Source: Darksidea phi
Lineage: Eukaryota > Ascomycota > Dothideomycetes > Pleosporales > Lentitheciaceae
Assembly: GCA_030770425.1 (NCBI GenBank)
Contig: JASJFT010000007.1
Coordinates: 66,245-130,244 of the forward strand
DNA: 64,000 nt
Direction: 5' to 3'
Shown: piece after piece, positions 48,982-59,260 of the stretch
Layout: each line of letters starts with the position of its first letter
Numbering within the stretch: the first letter of the stretch is position 1
Position numbers and translations under genes: made by a program
The notes under the pieces: generated by a model
What the model saw: the letters and a program-made list of their open reading frames with translations, nothing else
Told to the model about the DNA's origin: nothing
Databases searched by the model: none

Positions 48982-51912
48982 ATGGCTCCTCGAATCTCTC
49001 GAGGCTCCTTGAAGACCTCACGGCCTTCCAACGTCAAGCATGCGGGGCGCACACCCAAGAAAGCGCGAAAGCGAGCGCTCGATGCCTTTTCCATCGCCTC
49101 CCACGAGCACAGCGACCGTGCGAAAGTCCGGCAGAGTCGACTGGGAGAGTCGGACGTCTTTTCACACCGTAAGCGGCAGCGGGATGAAGAAGATGGGGAA
49201 GAGGACGATGGAGAGGAGCCCTTGGATGTGAAGAGGAGCAAGCGGAGAAGAGACAGAGACGACGACATTGACGAGGGTAGCGATTCGGAGGGCAATACTT
49301 GGACAATGGGTCACGTCAACGATGATGATGACAGCGACATCGATAGTGACGAGGCTTTCGGTGAGAGCGACGAGGAGATGTTTGAGGGGTGGACATTTCG
49401 GGGTAGCTCGACCAATCAAAATGCCAGAAAGCCAAAAATGGCAAAAAATGTAGAGCATGAGGACGATGGGGATATGGATATTGACCTCGAGGAAGAGGGA
49501 AGCACGGACGGGGAAAACGCGGACGATGAGGATGATTTAGGCGAAGATGCTATCGATCTTGCTACTGCACTGGATCAATACGAGGAAAGCGAGGAAGAAG
49601 AGCGGCAACGGAAGGTGAAGAAGGGCAAGAGAGATTCTGCATTTGACGAAGGTGATGGATCACCTAGTGAAGCTGAAAATCCGGTGGCAGATGGAGCTTC
49701 GGACTTGTCCGAGGACGATGAAGACGAGGACGAAATGGATAGGAGGGCACAATTGAATGTCCTCATATCGTCGCTAGCAGCAGAAGACGAGCAGAAACAG
49801 ACTGGCCGTCGAAAGGCGGAGATTCACGAGTCTGGTGCGCCCTCAGAATTTGGAATCCTCCGGAAAGTTGATCTTATGAGTTTGAAGCACAAAGTTGCCG
49901 ATCCTGAGAAGAAGAAGGCTCTTAAGTTGTTACAAGACGATAAGCCGTCAAAACAGAACAACATCGCCAGGAAGCTAGATGCACCTCTACCAAAGCGCCA
50001 GCAAGACAAACTCGACCGAGCCGTAGCCAGCCAGAAAGCCAACGAGACACTCGAACGATGGACTGATACTGTCAAGCACAATCGTCGTGCTGAACATTTA
50101 TCATTCCCTTTGTATCAATCACAGGACGGTCAACGCTTGGGCGAAAGTCGACTCTTGCCTACCACCACCGCTGCTCCAGCCAACGATCTCGAAAATACCA
50201 TCCAGTCAATCCTACAACAAAGTGGACTTTCGAACGGCAAAGATGATGAAGAGCAAATTCAAAAATGGGAAGAATTGCAAACCAACAAGCTCCCTCTTCA
50301 AGAAGTCGCGAAGCGGCGTGCCCAGCTTCGGAGAGAGAGAGAGCTGCTCTTTCGCGAAGAAGTGCGTTCAAAGCGCATCAAGAAAATCAAGAGTAAAGCC
50401 TATCGTAGGGTACACCGAAAAGAACGCGAGAGAATACTGGAACGTGAGCGAAACGCTTTGAAGGCTGACGGTATTGATATCTCGGAAGACGAACGCGAGT
50501 TCAACGATCGACAACGAGCACAAGAAAGAATGGGCGCCAAGCATCGTGAGAGCAAGTGGGCCAAGGCCATCAAGGCGACCGGTCGCGCTGGGTGGGATGA
50601 GGATGCTCGCTCAGGGGTCGCCGAGATGGCTCGACGTAATGAAGAGCTGCGACGGCGCATGGAAGGTAAAGAAGTCCGTGATGAAGATGAAGATGCTTCC
50701 GATATCTCCAGTGAAGAGGATGAGGACGATGATGAGGATGACAACCAAATCCTCCAGCGACAGCTTGGGCGCCTGAAGGAAAATCCATTTTCTACTGATC
50801 AGTCCAAGCTTGGCTCTATGGCATTCATGCAGAAGGCAGAAGCCGCAAGAAAAGCTCGCAATGATGAAGATCTCGAGCGCATACGCAAAGAGCTTGCAGG
50901 TGGGGAGAGCAACAGCAATGACGAGAACGAGAATGCGACTGGCCGTGGTCGTCGCAAGTTTGGGCCTGGGACAAATGCTGCCGTCCCTGCTGTCCAAATT
51001 AGCCAGAGCGAGTTCGAGGAGAAAGCTACGTCTGAAGACGAAGAAAGAGAGGTGAACAGCATACTAGAGGATGGAGAGCAGACTCCGAACAGTTCCTCTA
51101 GAAAACCACCTACAGCCACTAGGTCAAGGTTTACTTCAGCCACTGAACCAAGCGGCCACTCACAAAATCCCTACCTTGTTAAAGCTTTGAAAAACAAGAA
51201 ATCTACTCCCGAACCAGATTTGGTGCGACAGGCACGCGACACGTTAGGTGCAGCCCAAAGTCAAAGAAAGACCAAGAAGACACAAGCGCAGCCAAAGTCG
51301 AAGGAAACTTATGATCACGGGCTTGCCGGTGACCCTACCATTGGTGTAGCAGACGAGGATGGATGGCAGACGGTTACCTACCAGAACCAGGATGACGAGA
51401 ATGACAATGACGACGACATCGAGAACGAAGGCATCGATCTAGACGCCCTACTACGCAACCAAGCACTCACCGCAACAGCTTTCGCTGGCGACGACGTCGA
51501 CAAGGAATTTGAAGATGAAAAGAAAGCCACCATAGCCGAAGAAGACGAGCACATAGAGAAAAACGTTCTCCCGGGTTGGGGTTCTTGGGCTGGTGAAGGC
51601 CTCTCCAAAAAAGCACAACGACACAATAAAGGTCAAGTTACCTACCAGAAGAAAGAAGGCATTGCGCCCAACAGACGCAAGGACGCTAAACTCTCAAAAG
51701 TTATAGTGAATGAAAAGAGAGTTAAGGCTAATACCAAGTATCTGTCTTCGCAGTTGCCTTTCCCTTTCGAGACAAAGGAGCAGTATGAGCGATCGTTGAG
51801 GCTACCCAAGGGCCCCGAGTGGACGACCAAGAAGACATTCCAGGATGCGACGAAGCCAAGAGTCATGGTGAAACAGGGAGTCATTAGGCCAATGCACAAG
51901 CCACTTGTTTGA
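48982..51912 (+). CDS. UTP14: U3 snoRNP / SSU processome component Utp14
   Basis: One exon of 976 residues. Utp14 acts in the small-subunit processome in the nucleolus and activates the helicase Dhr1 for U3 release during 18S rRNA maturation. The N-terminal third has long acidic tracts (for example NDDDDSDIDSDEAFGESDEE) alternating with basic patches (KRSKRRRDRDDD). The Utp14 core follows: LNVLISSLAAEDE, KRQQDKLDRAVASQKANETL, RVHRKERERI and the conserved AKAIKATGRAGWDEDARSG. The C-terminal domain has LPGWGSWAGEGLSKKAQRHN and the end LPFPFETKEQYERSLRLPKG. The start ATG lies in CACAAACATGG context. There is no sign of an intron, which is unusual for a gene this long in the window. Confidence 0.94.
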   Translation: MAPRISRGSLKTSRPSNVKHAGRTPKKARKRALDAFSIASHEHSDRAKVRQSRLGESDVFSHRKRQRDEEDGEEDDGEEPLDVKRSKRRRDRDDDIDEGSDSEGNTWTMGHVNDDDDSDIDSDEAFGESDEEMFEGWTFRGSSTNQNARKPKMAKNVEHEDDGDMDIDLEEEGSTDGENADDEDDLGEDAIDLATALDQYEESEEEERQRKVKKGKRDSAFDEGDGSPSEAENPVADGASDLSEDDEDEDEMDRRAQLNVLISSLAAEDEQKQTGRRKAEIHESGAPSEFGILRKVDLMSLKHKVADPEKKKALKLLQDDKPSKQNNIARKLDAPLPKRQQDKLDRAVASQKANETLERWTDTVKHNRRAEHLSFPLYQSQDGQRLGESRLLPTTTAAPANDLENTIQSILQQSGLSNGKDDEEQIQKWEELQTNKLPLQEVAKRRAQLRRERELLFREEVRSKRIKKIKSKAYRRVHRKERERILERERNALKADGIDISEDEREFNDRQRAQERMGAKHRESKWAKAIKATGRAGWDEDARSGVAEMARRNEELRRRMEGKEVRDEDEDASDISSEEDEDDDEDDNQILQRQLGRLKENPFSTDQSKLGSMAFMQKAEAARKARNDEDLERIRKELAGGESNSNDENENATGRGRRKFGPGTNAAVPAVQISQSEFEEKATSEDEEREVNSILEDGEQTPNSSSRKPPTATRSRFTSATEPSGHSQNPYLVKALKNKKSTPEPDLVRQARDTLGAAQSQRKTKKTQAQPKSKETYDHGLAGDPTIGVADEDGWQTVTYQNQDDENDNDDDIENEGIDLDALLRNQALTATAFAGDDVDKEFEDEKKATIAEEDEHIEKNVLPGWGSWAGEGLSKKAQRHNKGQVTYQKKEGIAPNRRKDAKLSKVIVNEKRVKANTKYLSSQLPFPFETKEQYERSLRLPKGPEWTTKKTFQDATKPRVMVKQGVIRPMHKPLV

Positions 51913-53156
51913 GAAGGTCATAGGAGTTTGAGTAAAAGACATTGGATGGGTATCCAACCCTTCGTGACTCAAGGGGCTCGCACGGTCACATCAGGTACTG
52001 AATGACAAATATTGTGTTAAACACGGCTGATTTGGGAACTTTAACATGTCAACGTGATAATTGGTAATGACTTTCGGATATATTTTTGTGTACCGATCGA
52101 AACAGTGGGGAAATTCAAAAGACCAGCAACGGTAGTTCGGGGCTAGGCTTCAGGATGCCGGATAGTGTGTTTTGGAGTACAATCATTCCGAACATTCAAC
52201 TTTTCCACTTTGCCTTACCTGTCTTCCACAGATTACGATCACATTTAAGATAACAGTAAAGAAAGATAGAGCCGGAAGTATAGACGGATTGAAGGCCAGT
52301 TTCTGCTATGCATACGTCTTGTAAGAGGCCGAGTTTACCAAGATACGCTACAAATTCAAGAATGAACCATCACCATCAAACAAGCTTCAAAGCATCATTC
52401 CATTTTAACAAGTATAACAATCCGTGTATACCCCAGATTCAGGAGTAGCCGCACCCTGTACATCCATGTACCCTTGTGCCGCAGCTTTGTCTGCCCCTAA
52501 CAGTGCACTCTCACCTCTTGCTAGACCCTGCATCTTGATATCCAGACATTAGTGGCAGGTCCTATGTTCGAGAAGCTTGAGTAAACGTCGCTCACTGATG
52601 GTGCCGGGTCGGTTGTGGGCGCCTCACCTACATTCGTCTCTTTGTTTAGGCACAAATGGTTGTGCTACCCTCCGTTGGACTGATACATTTCGCCTGTCCT
52701 GATATACTTCTAAAGAGGATGTGATAGCCGCTATTTACCACGCCATGGTCCATTTGACGCCTATCGAAACATCCTTGCGAATTCTCAAAGACTAAGCCGT
52801 GTACTTCTACTGACCCTATAGGAGCTTTTTATGTGCGATATTTCTCCATTAACACACGCATTCGTCGCTTTCTGACTCCGGACTTTCTGTCTAAGGGCGA
52901 GATGATTTTCTCTACAGCTACACAGACCTTATCTGCTTTCCTGATTACATTTTATTCTTGCAATGGGCTGGGGAATGCCGGACTGATACGGTATCTCTTC
53001 GGCCTTCGAAAGATGTAGCATGTATGTACGTTGTATCTCACCACGGCGAGTGATTGTTGCTACACGGCCAAACATAGCAAGCGCGACGCTGTGCGATACA
53101 TTACAGTCGTACCTTACAACGCCGCCTTAGTTGGTCGATGCGACGATAAGGCGCGG
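51913..53156. other. Intergenic downstream of UTP14
   Basis: About 1.2 kb without a supportable gene. A 61-codon frame at 52,833-53,018 includes a hydrophobic segment (LSAFLITFYSCNGLGNAGLI) but starts without a clear context and shows no family. Confidence 0.4.
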
Positions 53157-53477
53157 ATGAATACGGTCGTGAAAGATTTCGTCAAGATCGTCTATAAAGA
53201 GAGAAACCGCTCTTTAAGTAAAAGCTTGGATTGGTGGCATGGACATGATTGGGTGAAGGGGCCGTTCGAGAGTGCGATGAGAAGGATGTACAGTCTAGTG
53301 GGCGGAAGAGGGAATACTTTCGCGAGTTTTGCTGTCGAAGTGTGGGCGGAGGTCATTAGGGACGAGAGTATGGAGAAGAGAGGTACTTTTCGGTTCAAAT
53401 TGCAAGAGAGACCGTGGGGGGACCGCGATGAGACGGAGGCGTATGGTGTATCTCACAGACAGCTGCAGGCAACTTGA
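53157..53477 (+). CDS. Hypothetical protein, possibly a fragment
   Basis: An ATG at 53,157 opens a 106-residue frame, and the same frame is open upstream to about 53,031 without an ATG. The product looks protein-like, with regular charge and aromatic residues (DWWHGHDWVKGPFESAMRRM, then TFASFAVEVWAEVIRDE). It has no signal peptide, membrane segment or motif I recognise. It may be an exon of a longer gene, a decayed gene, or chance. Its neighbours are UTP14 and the Ca2+/H+ exchanger, neither functionally linked. Confidence 0.35.
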   Translation: MNTVVKDFVKIVYKERNRSLSKSLDWWHGHDWVKGPFESAMRRMYSLVGGRGNTFASFAVEVWAEVIRDESMEKRGTFRFKLQERPWGDRDETEAYGVSHRQLQAT

Positions 53478-53969
53478 TGCTAGCGATTCAACAACTATTT
53501 CTAACACAGTGATAGGTATATAGACCTAAAAGGTTGACGTTTCATGATTGGAATGAGAAACTGTGAACCTTCAGCAGAATAGAGAAGCATGTGGAACATG
53601 AGTCAGGAGAATCATCATCCAATTCTTCTACTTCTATATGTACAGATCCTCCTCGAGCATCAAGTACACTATACTCGACATGCTTTTCAATTTACTCCTC
53701 GAACGCCCAGTAAGATAAGACCAGGGAAGATCAAAAAGAAACAGGAGATAGCCGTCTGTCTACTTCATAGTAAACCGCTGATATCGTACAGACCAGATAC
53801 TCACACAAGAAATGTTACAAAAGAAATAGATGTTCCGTATTTAGTAACAGGTATCCAACTATATACAGGATAGAGGAAAGGAAGAGCGCCGCACGGCGGT
53901 CGAAATTAGACATTGATGACAATATCCATGTAGGAAATTCGTATCGTTGGGTAAGGTGTAGGAGGCTTA
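53478..53969. other. Intergenic 3' of the Ca2+/H+ exchanger
   Basis: About 490 AT-richer bases between the hypothetical frame and the exchanger's stop codon; nothing recognised. Confidence 0.4.
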
Positions 53970-55393
53970 CTAAGCCGCGAAGAAGTTGTGCAGAAAGCTG
54001 CCTGTAAGATTGCCGCTCGCGTTGTCGGGATAAACATAGAAAGCTAAGGCAATAATCGCATACCTACGTCCTTAAAATTAGCAATTGTCGAGTATTCAAA
54101 TTGTCGTGTGCTGCAGCTCCGCGCTGACGGCTCAATGCAGGGGATGTAAGACTTACGTTCCGATACACATGCAGCCCTCCAAATAGTTGCTCTTACCGTC
54201 CTGAATAAGGTAGTTAACCACCAAAACAGACAGGAAAAATACGACCGTCTCGAAGCCCTGGAAATGCAGCGTCATAGGCTTATCTATGATCCAGCCTAAA
54301 AGAACCAAGAAGGGAGTAACGAAGAGGGCGATTTGCATGGAGCTTCCAATAGCGACGTTGACAGCGAGGTCCATTTTGCCCTTGTATGCCACGATGACGG
54401 CTGTAACGTGTTCGGCTGCGTTTCCAACAATGGGAATGAGGATTAGACCAATGAACGTTTTCGAAATATGCGCGGTTTTAACGACGGCCTCAATGCTGTT
54501 AACCAGGTAATCAGCGCAAAGGGAGACCATGACGGTGACGAGGACGAGGGTGATGCCGGCAGCGACGGGGCTAAGGATATCGCCGTCTTGGTGGCCTTCT
54601 CCATCGCTTTCTTCCTGAGTTTCGAGGTCGGCGAATAGACGATGGTGTGATTTGAGCTGGAAGTAGAGGTAGAGAATGTAAAGGAGGAGGAGAATGACGG
54701 ATGTTCCACGGGAGAGAAGCTGGATGTTGCGCTCCGTATCTCCGTTCTTGATGTCCTTCTCGTTGTCCATGGCGGCGTACAGAGTCGCGGGGATGATCAG
54801 AGAGGCGGATGCGACAGCCATGAGGGAAGACATGGTCGAGGCGACGGTAGAATTGAACTGGCGCTCTTCTGCGCCCCACCCACCGGCGAGGAAGCAACAT
54901 CCAAGGACCTGTAGGAATGGTCAGTGCTTGCGCATGACTGTTGGCAGGCTTGACTCACGAGAAGGATGTTGGAAAGGATGCTACCGAGCATGCTGGCCTG
55001 CACGATGCGGGTCTGGCCCTTTGTGAGGGCAACGATGGACACGATGAGCTCCACGGCATTCCCAAATGTGGCATTGCACAGACCACCAAGGGTTTGGCCT
55101 AGTTTCGCAGACAGCTCCTCGGTCGCGAAACTCAAGAGGGCGGCGAGCGGGACGATGGCGATGAAGTTAAGGACAAAGACGGCCGACGGATCCCAGCCCA
55201 GGTTGTGGGCGATGATGCCGATGGGCACGAAGACGAGCAGCACATTGACATAGTTGCTGGTGAGCGTGGCCCAGGTGACGGCGGCGACGTGCTTGGGCAG
55301 CGTCTTCCACCGCGGCTCGTCGTCCTGGGCGGTACCGGCGGCGAGCAACGGGGTGCGCTCACTGCTGAAGAGGCCATTCGCAGTGCCAGGCAT
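53970..55393 (-). CDS. VCX1: Vacuolar Ca2+/H+ exchanger (CAX/Vcx1 type)
   Basis: Three exons, complement of 54959-55393, 54157-54908 and 53970-54063, encode 426 residues (introns 50 and 93 nt). The protein has about 11 membrane segments and both CAX ion-binding repeats: [18 protein letters not shown] in the first half and [20 protein letters not shown] in the second, followed by [20 protein letters not shown]. An acidic loop ([15 protein letters not shown]) lies between the halves. It should move Ca2+ into the vacuole using the proton gradient made by the V-ATPase. The start [17 protein letters not shown] is the first in-frame ATG; the frame is open for about 80 codons upstream without an ATG, so an extra 5' exon is possible. 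The last exon gives [21 protein letters not shown]. Confidence 0.9.
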
Positions 55394-56498
55394 GTTGGAG
55401 TTGCCGGATGCGGACAGGGAGGTTCCGTGGCGAGCGACCCGATGGAACTCGCGTCTTATGTTTTCTGTACGGCGGTTGCGCCAAGCGCTTGCAATTAGCC
55501 AAGGTGCTGCGCGGGAAGTGCTGCGTGTGCGAAGAGGCTGGGGCTGCGCCGGGCAGTTGGTGTCGACGAGCTGGATGGGCCGGTGTGTGGTGAGGGAAGG
55601 GCATACCACCACACAGTACGGAAATGCGACCAAGACGACTGACAAAGCGGGCCGTGGACGGAGGACTACTCACTCATTGCGGTGGTCAAAGACTGGGCGG
55701 TTTGGGCGGTGGGCCGGCAATTGACTCGACAGACCAGCGGTGTCGAGCGAATGGGTGAACTAGAAGGGATCGGATGCTTGGGCTTGCAATGCCGCGAGAC
55801 ACAGGCTATAGGAACGGGGTGGGTGATGGAGAGCGGGGGGAAGAGGGCGCAGCAGCAGTCGGTCTCTGAGATATTCACGCCCCGGGCTGGGACTGGGCTA
55901 TGACGAGGGAGCTGGGCTATGACGAGGAAGGCCGGGAGCTGGTAAGTGCACAGCCCCAAACGCCAAGCGAGACTAGCGCATCCGGCCTGTTTGCATCACA
56001 GCATCAAGCATTGGCGGCAGACATCTCTGTGCCGCTTGATCGCAGTCCGTTCCACATAAGTGAGGCGAACAGTGAACAGTGAACAGTGAACAGTGAACAA
56101 TGAACATTGAGCATTGAATACTGGACTTTGAATTTTGAATTTTGAACTTTGAACACTGAACACTGAAACATGGAAACATGGAAACATTTCAAGTATTAGA
56201 CGTCACACACGTGCGCCAAGATTCACCGTTTGAGCCGAGCCATCCTCACCACCCCATCTGGCCGTCCGTACGAAAACTCCCCGAAGCAGCCTGAGGCATC
56301 GCGCCAAGAGTGATACAGGGTGATGATTACAGTACAATCCCACTGTGCAGCGTGAGCCTGACATACTTTGGCGCCGCAAACCAAAAAAGATTTACCTAAA
56401 ACAAACTTCCCGCGCCCGTGTCCAACAACCTCCGAGCCGCGACGTCGTACCCGCCGTCTTTTTCTGTCCAACGCAATGCTGCATCATCTCATCCGCGC
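55394..56498. other. Intergenic 5' of the exchanger
   Basis: About 1.1 kb. The first 250 bases are open on the minus strand in frame with the exchanger and could hold an upstream exon. The remainder contains the heptanucleotide repeat at 56,067-56,187 and the 3' flank of the next gene. Confidence 0.45.
56067..56187. repeat. Degenerate heptanucleotide tandem repeat
   Basis: The unit TGAACAG is nearly perfect for the first four or five copies and then drifts (TGAACAA, TGAACAT, TGAATAC, TGAATTT, TGAACTT, TGAACAC, ending in TGGAAACA repeats), about 16 units in all. It has no recognisable coding role and looks like a minisatellite decaying from one end. Confidence 0.85.
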
Positions 56499-58327
56499 CT
56501 ACTCCGCCTCTTCATCCTCGCTCTCCCTCCCCGTCGTGATGCTGACGCGTTTCTTAGGTTCGGCCCACAGTTGCTGCAGCACCTTGTGCTTCTGCGTTTC
56601 GCGGAGCCCCTTCAGGAATCCGTACGTGCCCGACAGGTCGGTGAGCTGCTGCTCGAGTCCGAACGAGTTGGACTGCGCCCGTCGGATGAGCGGCGATATC
56701 AGGTTCTTGCGCGCCTTGTCTAGCTGGTCCTTGACCGAGTGGATGATTTGGATGTTGCTCTTGAGTTCCGATTTGTTGGCGAGCGTGCTGGCCCGCACAT
56801 CTTTGAGCAGCTTCAGGTTCTTCTCGTACTTTTTGATCTTCATCTTGTTGTTGATCGTGTTGCGCCACATGGACGCGAGAAACTCGTCCTTGCGCGTCGC
56901 GAGGCTGTCTTCTTCCTTAGCGACGGACCGGTGAAGGTTGTGGAACTGCCGGTCTACGCTTTCGAACAGTTGGAAGAGGACGTCGGCGCGGGCGAGTTCG
57001 TTGGCGATATTCTCCTCTAGTGTGGATAGGAGGTAGTCAAACGTACGCTGTAGAGTGGCCCTAGAGCGCTGCTGTGTTGTGTGCCCCAAGACATCTTCGA
57101 CCACCCTCCCGAGAGTCGTGGCCTCGCCATTTCTTTCGAGAAGTCCGATTTTGCTGAGTCCGCCGTGAATGTTGCCAATGGCTCTGTCGAGCATACCAAT
57201 CTTCGGGCCTTGGATGCTTTGGAGCTCTCGTTTGGCCCACTCCATTGTGATGAGGACGCTAAACAGGTTAGTAGTGTCCGAACGAAAGACCGAGGCTACC
57301 CACGAATCCATGTCCCCGTCGACATTCGTAAAGAAGCTCGTTATCTTCTCCGACAACACCTTCAGGCTATCGCCCAGGTCGTCCAGTTGATCTATAATGA
57401 CGGTCGATGCTGACATGTTGGTCGCGCGCACGCTCTCGCCCAGGTCCTGCACCGCAATCGACGCCTCAGCGAGTTCGCGCGACCGCGGTATCACGTTTTC
57501 AGAGGCGTACATGAGCGGCTCGAACTGCTTCGCCATGTTGGCGACATTGGCGACGTCCGGTATCAGGCTCGTGCTCCATGGCTGTATCAGGATCCAGGAA
57601 AATACGAGTGTAGCAATGGCACATATCATGTTCATTCTCGATCGTGTGAAGAGTCGAAGGCCGCTGGCCAAGCTTGAGAGGGTATCCTCCATGGGCGCTG
57701 TCCGAATCAATGTCTCGCCCCGAATGGCAAACCGGACGACTGCAGACGTTAGCCCATGGAGACCGAGACTATCAATGGCGAGTACCTACATCCGTCCAGG
57801 TTGACTGCTCTCTCCTCGTGCTGCGACAGCGCCATGGCGTCGTCGACACTCTGCTGCGCACCCTCGGTCGCCTGTGGCTCCGCCGACGGGCTCTGCATCC
57901 TCGAGGCAATGTTGTCGGGTGTGAAGAGCCTCTGCTCCTGCTCCGACACGGGCTCTGGGCTGGTCCGCGGCGTGCCCTTTCGCGGCGACTCGGGGAGGGG
58001 TATGCGCGACGGGGTGATCTCGCGGTCGCTCCGGTAGTCGAAGCCTGGAGACTTAGACGGGCTCGACCGCATGCCGCTTTCGCCCAGCAGTGACTTCCGG
58101 TACCAGTGGTTGTTGGACTTCTGCCACGCGGGCGGCGCCCACGGCCCCTCGGATTCTGGTTCCGACTCTTCATGCTCGGGCGGAACGCTCCACCGCGACG
58201 AGTGCATGTTGGAGCGCGCGCTGAAGGCCGAATGCGTGCTGCGCTCGGGATCGAAGGCTTCGAGCGACGCGCTCAGCGAGGGGATGTCGTGGTCGTAGAT
58301 GCTCCCGCGGTCCATGGTATCCATCAT
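56499..58327 (-). CDS. Conserved-looking single-pass membrane protein of unknown function
   Basis: Two exons, complement of 57790-58327 and 56499-57739 (50-nt intron), encode 592 residues. I do not recognise the family. Residues 1-180 are polar and probably disordered, with many SP and TP sites (MRSSPSKSPGF, RTSPEPVSEQEQ). A single hydrophobic segment lies at about 216-234 (MNMICAIATLVFSWILIQP), followed by a mostly alpha-helical region with coiled-coil character to about 580, ending in an acidic tail ESEDEEAE. The topology suggests an N-terminal regulated cytosolic or nuclear tail and a long helical domain on the other side of an ER, nuclear-envelope or similar membrane. The intron join gives NLDGFVRFAIRGETLIRTAP, which sits directly before the membrane segment. 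Confidence 0.75.
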
Positions 58328-59260
58328 GGCTTCGCTGGGCTGGTCAACGTTCGCAGGAACGGTGGTCAGGTCGTCGGTGGTGTGCAGCGACGAGGTTGGT
58401 GGGCTAGAGTGGTGCTACCGGCACATGGAGCAACCTTGTGATTCGCGACGCCGACGAGACATGGGTGCCTGATGGGATTGGAGAGCTCAGTCGCTGGTGA
58501 GGAGACCGTCGCTGGGGAAGAGAGGCCGCATGCCCGCTCCGCGCACTGACTGGCTACCGCATCTTCGCGGGGAAGAGGGGCCAGCGGACAGCTCGACAGG
58601 GGAGGCGACGTGAAACGCGATGGCTGGGGGGGCGATAGCAAGTGGCTGGGGGCACGCCCGTGCTATTGCCTAAGGCGCTTAGCGGGCAACTTGGGGCGAC
58701 CTGGATGACACCACGTTATGCAGTCACCGCACTCATCGAACAAACCGTAATGGCCAATGCATGTTTTAGCTGTCCTATCTGAATTCCTATGTATTCGCCT
58801 GGAAGAACGCATCTAACGGGTACAGCAACGATGGTGGGCAGGGTGAGCGTACGAAACAAGACATGAATGCCAAGGAACCAAGAACAGACAGTACAGCGAC
58901 CGTAGTTGAATACAGCCGTGCGGTAGTTGTTGAATAATGAGGGTGTTCGCGAAAGGAAGTATAGACGTTACACTACAGCAGAGTTGAAGGCAGTAGTGAT
59001 AGACGCATCCCAAGAGACACGAGATGGCCAAACGATAGGGGAGCAAGACAATACCGAGTACTGTGTTGCTTCCTGGTGCGTGCGACGAGGCCTCTGCCAC
59101 AGCCAAAGCCAGCTAGTCGCAACGCTGATGCAAGCTTCGTAAAGAGTGCATCATGCAACTCGTAAGTTGCGTGAATGGCTCAGTGAGCCCACTTCGCAGA
59201 AAGTGGGTCCGTCAAACAAGTCAAGGTCGACAGATGGCGGGAAAAGCAACGGGGATGCTC
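58328..59260. other. Intergenic: membrane-protein promoter and Argonaute 3' flank
   Basis: About 930 bases without a gene. GC-rich near 58,330-58,700 (promoter side) and less so towards the Argonaute stop codon. Confidence 0.45.
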
